Source: Rhipicephalus microplus (taxonomy: Eukaryota; Arthropoda; Arachnida; Ixodida; Ixodidae). From it: DNA of 64,000 nt. Both the position numbers and the translations under genes were made by a program. The notes below the pieces were generated by a model. It worked only from the letters and a program-made list of their open reading frames with translations. It had not been told where the DNA came from and did not search any database. Positions 11,415 through 22,753 of this stretch are shown one piece after another. The DNA is taken from assembly GCF_043290135.1 (NCBI RefSeq), contig NC_134700.1, positions 75,322,000 through 75,385,999 on the forward strand, written 5' to 3'. The first letter of the stretch is position 1; every line of letters begins with the position of its first letter.

Positions 11415-13814
11415 CGTGACGAAAAGCTCACACTTTGTGTCAGCGACAGGGGACAGTAGGAATTGAAAATAGCTTTTAGAACACTATAATTAGTTTTTCA
11501 GGGCCCAATTGTGCATAGCAGTGCGTTTTTTAGGCTTCTGAGTGCTTGGCCTTACATCGGTTTCAAGAAAACAAAGTGAAAATTTTTTGTCAATACTCTT
11601 TTAAAGGAAAAATTAAATAGTCTCTGACGCAAACCTTTTAAAAGCATGAAAATGCAAAGCCTGAGCCATTTAAATATGCATGAGTCAGATTTATTGGCAC
11701 TCCATAAATACTGTGTTGATGAAGTGCACGAGAGGAGAATAACATGAATGTTCAAACCCATTGATTCAAGATACTGCCCGAGTTTGGTTTCAAAATACAA
11801 ATATTGAAAGCTAAATGTCTGTAGATTATTAGACACATATATACCCTAACATACTTTATTTGGTTTTAAATTAAGCTGGAGTAAAACTGGTGTTAAATTT
11901 CTGGTGAAAGCATTGAAGATTATAAGCGATTTAGCTATGTCTTGCTTTAAGGTGGCTCTCACGAAGTCGTGTGAGCACAGGTTATGGTCTTTCCGATATA
12001 GGTTATTCACTTGATACAGTGACTGCTGTCACTGAGCGTTTAAAGAAGTCAGCAAAGTCAAGCGAGAGCATGGTTGCAGAAGGCAACAGAAAGAAACTTA
12101 TTGTAGGGATACTGTACATTAATTGCGTATCTCAAGGGCCTAAAAAGTAGGAAGTAGACACAACGCTAACGTTGTTTTCATGGCTGCCAATAAGCTGGGT
12201 TAGATTTGTGTCGCAGCGCAGAGAAACGAGAGAGTTGACCTCAAGAAGCTGACCGACGTTTGTTTCATAAATCACACCACCAAATTCATTGATTGCTATA
12301 CTAGTGTAGTTGGCAGAGATGCTTTTGTGATTCCCCCGAGTGTACAATAAAGTGGGTCAGTTGAGCAACAGCCGATGCACTTTTCATCACACACAGTGGT
12401 GCTGCTATGTTTTGTAAAAAGATGCCTATTCACTACGGTAGCCACGGCTTTCTATGCAGGTAAAGTATTCAATGACAGTTAAAGCATTCAATAAATATGT
12501 TATGGTCTCAGCGATCATATCATAACTTGTCACTGCTCCCCCTTGTGGCATTGAGCATCCGCTTGGTAGCTGGTGTGCTCTGTCCGATTGAAGTTGATAG
12601 CACTCAATCAAGATAGGTTTTACAAGGGCACAAGACCATTGCAGGGTCACTGGAAGTATTACATTGCCATAGTTTGTGTCAAGATGACGCCACTTTAATT
12701 CACATTATATGGACTTCGTAAAATAAAGATTTATCTGTGACAGACTAATAATTTACAAGAAGACATTCAAGTTTGAGGAGGATAGAAAGTGTGACAAGAT
12801 GAGCCAGGACACACAGAAAACAAGAAAAGTGAGAAGCTGATTTGCGTGAGGAGTCAAACTAACGGTTGGAAAAGTCACTCATGAGAGAACTCCCTCACAC
12901 TCGCATCCAGCCGCGAGCCTGAGTAAAAGTAAATGAAGCCGTTTGGCAAGTCCGAGGGAGTCAAATTGAGAAAAATATCAGTGAGTGTTAGTTTCACTGC
13001 GGAAAAGTTAAGTGAGTCTGAGTCTGAGTGTGTCGTAAGCGTGAGGTATACTTCATGAATGAACGAGCTGCAAATTTTTTGCCGAGGTATGGTGAAGACT
13101 ATATGGTACACCACTATTAAATTTTTCAGTACTTATTTTGTTCTAACAAACCAAAAAATAAACTGTTTTTACCTCTTTGACTCTGAATATGCTTGAATCA
13201 ATTTTTTTGGTACATTTGCCTCCTTATCAAAAACCTAGCCAACTTTTGCCGCAATAAACTAAACAAACAAAAATATGAGGCTATTGAACTATAGCTGTGC
13301 GTGTATGTAGAATAGTGTTTATTTTTAGGCAGCGCCTTTATTAAAGATAACCTAAAATAATATTTTGCTAAAGAAATTGCAGAAATGACAGCCCTGAAAA
13401 TTGAATTGTGGTTCAAATCACAAGAACAGATTCCAAACGCTTAACATGTATTAAGAGAAAAAATGTGTGAAAACAGTCTTAAAATATATGGGTATGTTTT
13501 GTTTATCTGCTTATTCAGTCATACTGCTCACCACTCACCGTCAATAATTTGAGGGTCATTGCAGGCAGGGTGAAAAATTGAGTCGTACAAGACTAAACGT
13601 GTGAAGAGCGTTACTTGAACAACATTTGTAACATATAGCACACTTGTATATGTAGCGCAGTTACATACACTTTACTCCTAGCATTTGCAAGATAACATGA
13701 TTTCTGTAACATTCATGCTGTAACACAGTTAAACACAAGAACGCTACCAAGAATTAGGAAAATTTAGCTTTTCAATAGGTGACTTTTCTGTTTTTACTTC
13801 CTTTTCATCCATAA
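11415..13814. other. Stretch without recognised genes
   Basis: No coding motif, RNA gene or transposon protein seen. The part 12870-13090 is rich in GAGTC/GACTC-like runs, and a similar pattern recurs at about 45990-46120, so both may belong to an undefined low-complexity repeat. Confidence 0.5.
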
Positions 13815-14054
13815 TTTATTTATTTATACATACTCATAATCCTTTCTTGAGGGTTCTTACAAGAAAGGCACAATAGATAACTTCAGACACAAACATTACA
13901 ATGTACCCAATATCAGCTAATACCAGAAAATCATGTACAACCTTGTTTGCACAGCTTCTTCAGGCAAACTATTCCATAAGTTAACGGCATCAGGGAAAAA
14001 AGAAAAACGAAACCAATCTGAACGGGTACGTATAGTTACACAGTGAGGTGATGA
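13815..14054 (-). mobile_element. CR1/L2-like retrotransposon fragment, C-terminal end of ORF2
   Basis: Read on the minus strand from about 14045, a frame gives RSDWFRFSFFPDAVNLWNSL followed by PEEAVQ, the signature C-terminus of L2/CR1-like reverse transcriptase proteins. After about 150 bp of 3' UTR it ends in a short TAAA-type tail (plus strand TTTA units at 13815-13827). It is strongly 5' truncated and borders the CT/TA microsatellite at 14055. Confidence 0.75.
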
Positions 14055-14055
14055 G

Positions 14056-14111
<56 letters not shown>
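14055..14111. repeat. (CT)n(TA)n compound microsatellite
   Basis: About 14 CT units pass directly into about 14 TA units. It separates two minus-strand retrotransposon pieces, and TA repeats also flank the other end of the larger one at 18069-18115. Confidence 0.97.
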
Positions 14112-14114
<3 letters not shown>

Positions 14115-14444
14115 TGGCCTTTATCAGGATTATATATTATTTACAGATACTGCAGGCCCTACCCGGGCCCATGCAGGAGTGGGATACAAACAATACATTC
14201 AAGCAATAACTAGCAATACACTGGAGTACAGGGCATAAATGAAAGAATACATAACTATCAAGTACAGAAAAGTCAAATATATTTTCTCGCTGTTCAACAG
14301 AACTGCGCATAACTAAGAATATTTTCAACATTTGTAGCCGGATGAATTGCACTCAAATGACACTATTTTCAGCATACACCACTTATACTGTGAAATTAAT
14401 CTTTTCTATCTGTTGAGTGAATGAAGCCGTCGAGGCAGGGTTCA

Positions 14445-15341
14445 CTACTTCCGCAGGTAATGCGTTTCAATGAAAAATTGCGCGAGGAAAGAGAGCGAAT
14501 TTGTGGGCATTAATGTGGCTGGGTGGCTGCCTAAACGTTTTGTTGTGATTTGTCCTAGCTGAAAGTTTAGAAGGCTGCTGAAAGTATCGTTCCCGTGATA
14601 ATTTAAAGTCCCGTGATCAAGTTGGTAGACGAATTTTAATGTGGATATTATCCTGCGCTCTTCTAGTATTTGTAGGCTTGCCCTATTACGCAGATTAGTT
14701 ACACTATGTTGTCGGAAGTAAGCGGAATATATAAAGCACAGAGCTAAATTTTGGACCCTTTCTATTTTCTTAATCAAATATTGTTGCCAAGGGCTCCAAA
14801 TAATGTCGGCATACTCCAATTTTGGTCGCGCGAGTGCTTTATACGCTTTTATTTTTAACGTGGGGGGAGTGTTACGCAGTTTTCTTTTCAAAAAGGATAA
14901 TTTCTTCAGTGCACCCGAACACACATTTTCAACGTGCGTTTCCCAACTGAGGTTACTAGTAAGTGTAACTCCCAAATATTTAACCCGATCAGCTCTCGTG
15001 ATTGCAGCATTTCCTATGAAATATGTGAAATGAAGGGGTAACGTTTTGTTGGTAAACGTGACGGAATTTGTTTTTGAACGATTTATTTTTAGTCCTCACC
15101 TTATACACCATTCGTTAATTGTGCGCAAGGCATCATTAAGTTTAATTTGGTCTTCTTGGTTATTTATGGATGCGTACACTACGCAGTCGCCCGCAAATAG
15201 TTTAATCTGGATCGGTGGCTGAACACAAAAATAAATATCATTAATATAAACCAAAAAAGAAGAGGTCCGAGGACTGAGCCCTGCGGAACTCCCGAATGCA
15301 CTGCCAACTCTTTCGAGAGACAGCCATTTATGGTAACACAC
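14445..15341 (-). pseudogene. Reverse transcriptase palm and C-terminus of the same element (broken)
   Basis: The 15096-15341 piece carries VYINDIYF and then LFAGDCVVYA where the family has FADDC. The first catalytic Asp is changed to Gly (GGC at 15189-15191), so this enzyme would be dead even if the frame were open. After another shift, 14445-14975 gives MGVTLTSNLSWETHV, LARPKLEYADIIW and the C-terminal helical part, ending in a normal stop. Confidence 0.88.
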
Positions 15342-15402
15342 TGTCTTCTGTTACTCTAGTAGCTCGCGATTCATGCTACAACCTTCTGCTCAATGCCTAT
15401 AG

Positions 15403-17829
15403 CTAATAATTTGTTATTAAATTCTGATGGGGTACGACGTCAAAGGCCTTAGAAAAATCCAAAAAGATGGCATCGGTTTGACCTTTCAAATTAAGCGTTC
15501 TAATTAAATCATCAGTTATTTCAGCCAGTTGGGTGACGGTCGACAAACCAGATCTAAATCCATGCTGCTGGGCATACAGTAGTTTGTTATTTTCTAAGTA
15601 AGTGATCATGGCCTTAAATATAATGTGCTCAAATAATTTACAGCAAGTACTAGTTAAGGAAACAGGCCTGTAGTTGTTAACTTCCAAAGTGGAGCCCGAT
15701 TTATGTACCGGAATTATTTTTGCCGAACGCCAGTCATCAGGAATAACTGCAGCATCTAACGATGCAGTGTAAATGCGATGTAAATATTTTGCCACCCAAA
15801 CAGCATATCTACTCAAAAAAGTATTAGATAGTTCGTCCGGACCAGGTGATTTCTTTACATCTAGTTTGTGTAAAAGGCAAAGGACTCCATCCTCAGTGAT
15901 TTCCACTTCTGGCATAAGGCTATCAGAGTCATATGACCGCAACTGAGCATGCGTGGCTGCCCGTGTAAAAACGGACTGGAAAAAGACATTAAATTTGTTG
16001 GCAATGGTAGTCGCGTCAACAATTCTTTCTCCCGCGACCCTGATCTCTGAAATGCCTAGTTTATCTTTTGACAGATAGCGCCAAAACTTTTGGGGTTCAT
16101 TCTTCATGAATGACGGTAGAGTATCTGAAAAAAAGCTTTCCTTTGCCGATCGCGTTAGTTCTCGCAAGTTAGAAGTAAGGCTTGAAAAATCACTCGTGTT
16201 CCGACGCTTGCGCTGACGCTTAATTTTGCGTTTCAAATGAATCATTTCTCTCGTGAACCACGGATATTCCCTATTAACTCGTTTCTTTTTTAACGGCACA
16301 TATCTTTGCTCGCAAAAGAGAACAATTTCTCTAAAATTTGACCACATTTAATTGACATCATTAACTTGGCTAAAACAATCAAAGCGCGATTCCAAGTATT
16401 CTAAAATAGCGTTATCATGCGCATGAGTGTAATCTCTCACGAAAGTATCCGACGGTCTAGTAAATGAACGTGTTCCTGAAACAGGACATTACACAGCAAG
16501 CAACTTGTGATCGGATATTCCTTCTTCTACATTGGCTGAACAACCTTGGAACGAGCTGCTAACCAGTGCCAAATCAAGGAGGGATGATGATGAACTGTCA
16601 ACCCTGGTAGCCTCAGAAACTAGTTGTTGTAAGCAGAAGTTGAATGCGGTCGTAATCAGTATATCTGCACTTCGAGATTCTTTGCCATCATAAGAAAAAT
16701 CAGCCCAGTTTATACCCGGTAGGTTGAAATCTCCTGTTATTATAATCCGGGATCGAGAATTTGTATTATCTGCAAGATAGTCTTGAATGGCTTCTAAGTA
16801 TTCGGGCGAAGAACTCGGTGGTCGATACACGCCCCCTAAAAGTATTCTTTTACCAAGAAATTTAATTCTGCACCACTCGCTTTCGTGGTTGTTGATGCCA
16901 TCCAAAACAGTAAATGCGACGTTGTTTTCAATGGCGATTGCTACTCCTCCCCCACGTGACTCCCTATCTTTACGAATAAGCTTGTAAGAAGACGGTATGA
17001 CTTCCGAATCTTGCACATCTGCATGTAGCCATGTCTCAGTGATTACTAAGACGTGTGGCTGATAACAGGAGATAACGTCTTCAAGGGAACTGGCTTTGTT
17101 AACAACACTACGCGCATTCAGTGAAACAACTCTGAGAATTTTGCTCCCAGGCTGTAATTTTTTACTGCTGCTTCTCATGTTCACTCGGGTTGTTGCAGAA
17201 TGACCAAGATTCCGCTGGGCCTGCGCATCACGTCGTGTAAATTCCAGCCGTTGGTTTGAAAGCTCGTCCCAGATATAAACTTTATCGTCTACTTTCAGTT
17301 TATCAAACAAGAGCGAAACCTTTGCTCCATTGGTTTTTTCCACTGCTGCCGAATGCCACAACCTGTGGCGTAAGTCGCGAACTCTCTTAGAAAAATTTTC
17401 AGATATGGAAATCTGTGTTCCTTTTAGCTTGAAACAAGCCGACATAATTGTAGTTTTGTCAGAGTAATCAAATAGCCTTAACATAATTGGTCGGTGTTTC
17501 CCAGCACGTTTAAAACCTACTCTGTGTATGCGCTCTATCGAATTCACTTCGACGCCGAGTAAGTTCTTAAATACTTGTTGTTGAACCCTGTCTTGCAGAG
17601 ATTTGTTATCTTCTTTTGATTCTTCACTTAAACCATAAATCATCAATATGTTTCTTCGACTTCGGTTTTCAAGGTCATCAACTTTAATCGTAAGCTCGTT
17701 CACTAGTTCCCTCGTCCCCTTGCACGCTGCTTCGTGCTCAACCAGCTTTTCCTCGCATTTTTGTAGCCGTCGAAGCTCTTTTTCAATCGACGATATCCTT
17801 TCTTGAACACCACCTATAGTTATTTCCAC
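15403..17829 (-). pseudogene. Fused ORF1-endonuclease-reverse transcriptase frame (two stops)
   Basis: One frame runs from a coiled coil (about 17820-17650, RISSIEKELRRLQ) through an L1-type ORF1 RRM-like core (NILMIYGLSEES; RIHRVGFKRAGKHRPIM) and CTD (DKLKVDDKVYIWDE) straight into the endonuclease (VSLNARSVVNKAS, VITETWL, RGGGVAI, GGVYRPPSS, IITGDFNLPGINW, GISDHKLL), then pre-RT and the first RT motifs ([29 protein letters not shown]). Only two stops interrupt it: TAA at about 16489 and TAA just before 16347. There is no stop at the ORF1/ORF2 junction, where both related elements A and B have one. The 446-codon part at 16489-17829 begins with GTG, so the start is upstream. Confidence 0.88.
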
Positions 17830-18055
17830 TTGTTTCAGGTGTGGCAGAAAGCATGCTGAGCGTCTTATTGGTTTTTGTTTGCTCTTTTAAGATTTTTCTA
17901 AGAAGCTGACTGTTTACAGTAGCCTCGGATTCTGATTCTGAAGACGGACCCGGGTTCCGCTCCACGTCCCCCGATGCTAACAAGAGCAATCTAATGACAA
18001 TCAAACAGTCACACAGCGAAACAAACAAACATTGTGGGCTTGGCAGCACTACCAA
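17783..18055 (-). pseudogene. 2A leader region of the non-LTR element
   Basis: The 5' end of the coding region. The frame opens with LVVLPSPQC, runs through a hydrophobic stretch CLIVIRLLLLAS and ends in GDVERNPGP. The last eight residues match the DxExNPGP consensus of 2A peptides, which make the ribosome skip the Gly-Pro bond. The opening ATG of the related leader at 62003 is CTT here, so either the start was lost or the copy is cut. After the 2A the frame continues for about 50 codons and then falls out of step with ORF1 between about 17830 and 17890 (a one- or two-base indel), so the two coding parts now overlap in different frames. Confidence 0.85.
17945..17971 (-). other. 2A ribosome-skipping motif GDVERNPGP
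   Basis: The nine codons read G-D-V-E-R-N-P-G-P. All invariant residues of the 2A consensus are present, preceded by a leucine-rich stretch. Skipping would release a leader ending in Gly and start the ORF1 protein with Pro. Confidence 0.88.
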
Positions 18056-18068
18056 AGTAAGAGAATTG

Positions 18069-18081
18069 TATATATATATCG

Positions 18082-18115
<34 letters not shown>
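18069..18115. repeat. (TA)n-rich microsatellite
   Basis: Interrupted TA repeat adjoining the 5' end of the minus-strand element at 18060. Confidence 0.95.
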
Positions 18116-19969
18116 ACTTTTACTTTTTTATGAAATATCTGAAAGAATAGTTGCAATCGACACTTTTGTCTTCTTACTTCCATGAGTTTTAACGCGCACT
18201 CCTTCAACATGTTCGTTATCTAGTCTGTTCGCCTGTATTTTGAAAAAAGATTAACAATCGATTACCTTTTTAAATATTGAAACTACCATGGCACTGCGCC
18301 AGTCTTCGGGCAATGAGTAACACTTTAAAGACTTGAAACAGTAGAGTGAGGTAATAAGGCCACCACTCTGCATACTGTCACAAAAAAGCAGTCGGCATAC
18401 CGTGAAGTCTGCCAGTTTTCTTTGTGTCTACAGTAATAGCACGGTGAATATTCCTTCACGAGTCATGCAGATTTCACCCGCTATGCGTGTCAGTGGAGAG
18501 CGTAACTGATACTCTTCGGTGTCTTATTCGGTTTTTATGAACACTGTAACATGAAATACGCTGAAGCAGAATAATTGTTGTGTGAAGAAATGCTCTTCAT
18601 CAACACATCCCAATGAGCATTACAATTTTCATTGCTAATTATGCTTCAGTAAGAATACAATTGCTTATGATCCTAATGATAGTAAATATTTATAGTAGCT
18701 CTTAGTACCCTATCTCTGCCTAAAACACAAGGCAGCAATAGGGCTTACCCTGTTCTCTAAACATACCAAAGCACCAACATTGTTTCAACAATGTTTGCAT
18801 ACAAATCCGCAATTCAAAATCTGTACTAAATATGAAAGCTTGAATGCTTGGGACCTAGTACCACGGCACTAGTTTTAAGCTTTCGGGATGACACTAAAGA
18901 TGCTAGCATTATACAAATCATAAGACCCTTTACAATTCTATTTCAGGATTACGAAGCAAAACTACATCAAAGCTTGAATGCTTGGGGCCTACCGCCCCGG
19001 GCACAAGTTTTTAAGCTTACAGGTGGACACTAACGATGCTGGCAACATACAAATAATTAGCCCATTTGCAATTCAATTTCAAAATTACGAAAGAAAGCTA
19101 TACATTACAGTAAAAAGTTGCACCAAAAAGTTTCGTGGTGTGGGATTTAAGGAGGTAAGGAGGTAAATAATATATGTCAGTTTCAGCATGGTATTTTAGA
19201 AACAGCTGCAAGTATTCGCATAAAGTTTTACGTGTTCACAAAAAACGCCACTGGGTATCTTCTGACACCTTTTTAATACCTAGGTTGTTTATCATTTTAT
19301 AGCCGACTCCCAAGTTTCAAAGGGTGTTCACCCATTTATTGTGTCCTTTTTTTGCAACTTCCCAAAGGAATGTACACATATTCAGCTATGGTGTTTAGAC
19401 TACTAGGTTACTTCTGAAGTAAGCAAATGTTATTTTTTTCAGGAATTTTTTGCTTTAAAAAATAAAAATTTCGTTTGCAGAGGACCACAGTGTGCATATT
19501 GTGTAATTGCTTTACAGCTTCATTTTTTGTGAACTTGCAAAAAGTTCAGATTGATTGCAACTTGTTGTAGCTCACGCATACAAAGTTTTATAGAAATCAA
19601 TTCAGTACTTTTTGAGAGAAGGTACGTTGAACTTGAAAAATTTACAGAAAACGCGATTGGAGAAAAACGAAGTTTTACATCCACATACCGCTTACGGCAG
19701 AGGGCGCGTGGCACACTTCGGTGCGGAATTTGAACCGCTTGGAGTGGCTGCTCAACGTCGGGCTTCAACAGGTTTGTTCCTATGAGTACAGGAAATTTTT
19801 TGGTGTCAAAACTGCAAATTCAATTTTTTTTGCTGGGTTCACCCTACCGTTCCCCCTTAAGAGCAGCTGGCACATTGAATAATGGGCAAGCAGTGTCATG
19901 CTAAGAAGGAAGGTGATGCCACCTCTGAGCGTCTTTGCCCGAACTGGTAGTGAAGAGCAAGTGTCTAGG
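18116..19969. other. Stretch without recognised genes (outside the tandem repeat)
   Basis: AT-rich DNA apart from the duplicated block at 18836-19103. No protein domain or RNA gene recognised. Confidence 0.5.
18836..19103 (+). repeat. Tandem duplication, two diverged units of 134 bp
   Basis: AAGCTTGAATGCTTGGG occurs at 18836 and again at 18970. The units then align along their length (CACTAA.GATGCT, ATACAAAT.AT, TTTACGAA-like blocks) with many differences. No coding capacity is recognised. Confidence 0.85.
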
Positions 19970-19979
19970 AGGGCTGCTT

Positions 19980-20375
19980 CATTGTCAGACCTGGTAGACG
20001 CCACTGCCAAGGAACTTGGCCAACCATGCTAGAAAAGTAGCTGCCGAACAACCTTCTGGCAGCACCTGCATCACCATCGTAGTTTCGTGCCCATGTTGCA
20101 GCCATAGCAAAGAAACTGTTGTCTGGCACATTTTGCACACCATGCCGGCAGCGCCCTCTAACAACGCTTTCGAAACTGTCTTCTCTGTCCAAGAATTGAT
20201 GGACATGTGGGTTGTACAGAGTAAAGAAGTTGTGGAAGACGTAGGCGGCCTTCAATACGAAGTCCACATTGCTGGGCTGCAGGTTGATGGTGTGAAGCAG
20301 TATCCTTCAGTTGGCAGCGTTGATGCCGAAGGCGTTTTCACCACAGCGTCTGCAGGCGAAAAAAAATGTTGCAAC
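19980..20375 (-). pseudogene. Harbinger-type (HARBI1-like, DDE_4) transposase C-terminal fossil
   Basis: Read from 20375 leftward, one frame gives RRCGENAFGINAAN, a TGA where the family has Trp or Phe, RILLHTINL and then DFVLKAAYVFHNFF. The pattern RxxENAFG followed by a VLxAAxVxHNF block is the end of the DDE_4 nuclease of PIF/Harbinger transposases and the domesticated HARBI1. The rest, to about 19980, is the variable C-terminal tail. The N-terminal part and terminal repeats are not seen. It lies 3.7 kb from the TIR element at 24045-27717, but nothing shows they belong together. Confidence 0.6.
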
Positions 20376-20999
20376 AGCGAATGAAAACGTGACACACTAT
20401 GGTGCGTTCAAGGCAATGGGAAGTACTTGCATAATAAAAGTAGTTGTATGGTAATGCCGAGTAGTTGTGACAGATGAGCCATTTGTCGCAATGTGAGGAA
20501 ACACTATTTCCCATTTAGTGCAATACTTTCTCCATCTTTTACAGCCCACTGCGAAAAAACAGTGCGAGAATGGGACGAAAAAATTACCAATCCATGTTCC
20601 GAGTTACTTCACTGTCGCCCTGTTTGTTCACTGCTTCCTCGCAGTACAATGTACCAGCTGTCTCTTTATTACACCATTACTTTACACGCCGCTCCACGTG
20701 TGTATTGTACTCTAATAGGATAGTGCTATACAATTCTACATAGAAACAGCAAGTTTTCAACCAAATTTGTTTTCATTAACCCATTGTCGGCACTATCACG
20801 TATGACTGAGAAAGATGGAACACCAGACAAGGACCTATTACTGTCAACGCCAACAACACTATGAAAAGAATGTTCCCCGGAGTAGAACTACCAAACTCTG
20901 CCTGTATCGTCACTACAACCTTGGAAGTTTTTAACCAATGCTTGGCTTAATATTTTGAACCTTGTGGAATGGTAGTCCAACAGATGCTCTACAATGGCT
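20376..20999. other. Short stretch without recognised features
   Basis: No motif seen. It may contain unrecognisable 5' parts of the following retrotransposon. Confidence 0.4.
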
Positions 21000-21955
21000 G
21001 GAGAAGAAGCTAGAGTGAATATAATAATACAGAAGGGGTTTCCAAATGCATCTCTCTTCCATTATCCAAGCCACAAATTGGATAAAGATATCAATGATTG
21101 CAAATTTTTCGTGAAATGTTGCACACTGCGGGGGTCATCACGTAAACAGTAACACTTTTCCATGATGTGCACTCAAAAGGAAGTTACTGCCCAATCTACT
21201 TCATGGTAATGTGAGGTGACGTGCAAAATGCAAGTTCATTAGGATCATTCAGCAATGTGTGGCCGTAGTCAAAGCATTTGAGAAGCTCTCATCAACGGAA
21301 TCAACCTGAAATGCTTTAACTACAAAAGTCTTTATGATGAGTATGCACAGCAGAAGTCGTGTATTGACATGCAGCAATGACTGCAGCAATGCAGCATGAC
21401 ATGCAGCAATGACTTGTAATGGGCACCATTTCATGGGACATCACTGATCATCTGCCAGTGTTTGCGATATCAAACCCGGCTAACCAAACAACGAAAAATA
21501 AAGTCATGAGAACATTTTATGACAAGAAGTAGATTTTGAACTCTTTGGCAAGAGAAAACTGGCAAGATATGTATTCTGCAAGTTCAATTGAGGACAAATA
21601 TAGTGCTTTTATAAACATCTTACACAGTCGCATGATGGTTGGTGAGACCACTATTACTGTTACAAGAACTAAATTTATTCGTAAACCATAGATAACGGCT
21701 GGCCTTTTGCGCTCCATAAACCATAAAAACAATATGTACAAAAAGTTAAAACGACAACTGCATAACGTCAACCTCGACGCTTGGTACAAGCGATACAACA
21801 ACCACCTTAACAAAGTATTGGAAATTTCGAAGCATGGCTACTTCAGTTCAAAAATAGCACAAGCTAATAACGACAGTAAGGTGACGTGGAAAGTCATTGA
21901 TGAAGCCCCTAATAAAAGAAAGATGGATAGTAATGTTACAGCAATTATTGATGGT

Positions 21956-22175
21956 AATGACATTATGGTTAATAATACCGCTATAAGCAATGCTTTTAAT
22001 GATCACTTTGCAAATGTAGGCACTATAAGTAATGTGATTTCATGCAACAACACTTGTTGTAGCCTAATGACATTTTGGTTAATAATACCGCTATAAGCAA
22101 TGCTTTTATTGATCACTTTGGAAATGTAGGCACTATAAGTAATGTGATTTCGTGCAACAACACTTGTTGTAGCCT
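21956..22175 (+). repeat. 110-bp tandem duplication inside the ORF2 remnant
   Basis: AATGACATTATGGTTAATAA begins at 21956 and returns at 22066 with a few mismatches, and the copies run to CTTGTTGTAGCCT. The unit is not a multiple of three, so the duplication itself shifts the frame. Confidence 0.93.
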
Positions 22176-22643
22176 TCCTGGCGGGAAAAAACGTGAAATC
22201 TATTTTCTTTTATCTGGCAACCAACGATGAAATAAAAAAAATAATTCTTGAACTAAAACACCAAGTCAATGGAAGGTGACGGCGTATCGGTTCAAATTTT
22301 GAAACACTTATCTACACTTCTTGCTTAGCCATTAACATTTGTCTTCAATGATATTTTTGAAACTGATTGGTTTCCCTCGAAATTAAAAGCCGCCAAAATA
22401 ATACCCGTGTTTAAGAAAAGCGACAAGATGAATGTAGCAAATTATTGTCCGATAGCCCTATTGGCAGCATTGGCCAAAGTTGTTGAAAGGACAATATATA
22501 TTAAATTGAACAATTTTTTGAGAAACACATTCTATAGGCACCTGAGCAATACGGCTTCAGGAAGGGAAAATCGACAAAACATGCACTAATTCACATTGTT
22601 GAAAAAACAAAATAAAACATAGAAAATAAACTACTTACAATGA

Positions 22644-22753
22644 GTTCGAGGTATAGCGCATCCAGGACGGGACAGAGAAAAAGACACAGAACACATACAC
22701 GGCGCTTATGTGTATTCTTCTCTGTCCCGTCCTGGATGCGCTATACCTCGAAC
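22644..22753. mobile_element. Foldback/MITE-like hairpin element
   Basis: Two perfect 34-bp inverted arms (22644-22677 and 22720-22753; outer end GTTCGAGGTATAGCGC) enclose a 42-bp partly palindromic centre containing CACATACACGGCGCTTATG. It interrupts the coding remnant of the surrounding retrotransposon, which marks it as an insertion. It has no coding capacity. Flanks (TACAATGA and GACATGAA) share ATGA-like bases but no clean target duplication. Confidence 0.85.

Larger units (their letters stand above)
14112..18060 (-). mobile_element. 2A-bearing CR1/L2-like non-LTR retrotransposon, nearly full length, inactivated
   Basis: A 3.95-kb minus-strand element. In order it carries a hydrophobic leader with a 2A motif, a coiled-coil/RRM-like ORF1 protein, an apurinic-type endonuclease, a reverse transcriptase and a C-terminal domain. 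ORF1 and endonuclease share one frame with no stop between them. Several stops and shifts plus a lost catalytic Asp make it inactive. TA repeats lie at both ends, suggesting insertion into a TA tract. Its 5' end is cut just inside the leader relative to the related element at 54714-62490. Confidence 0.9.
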
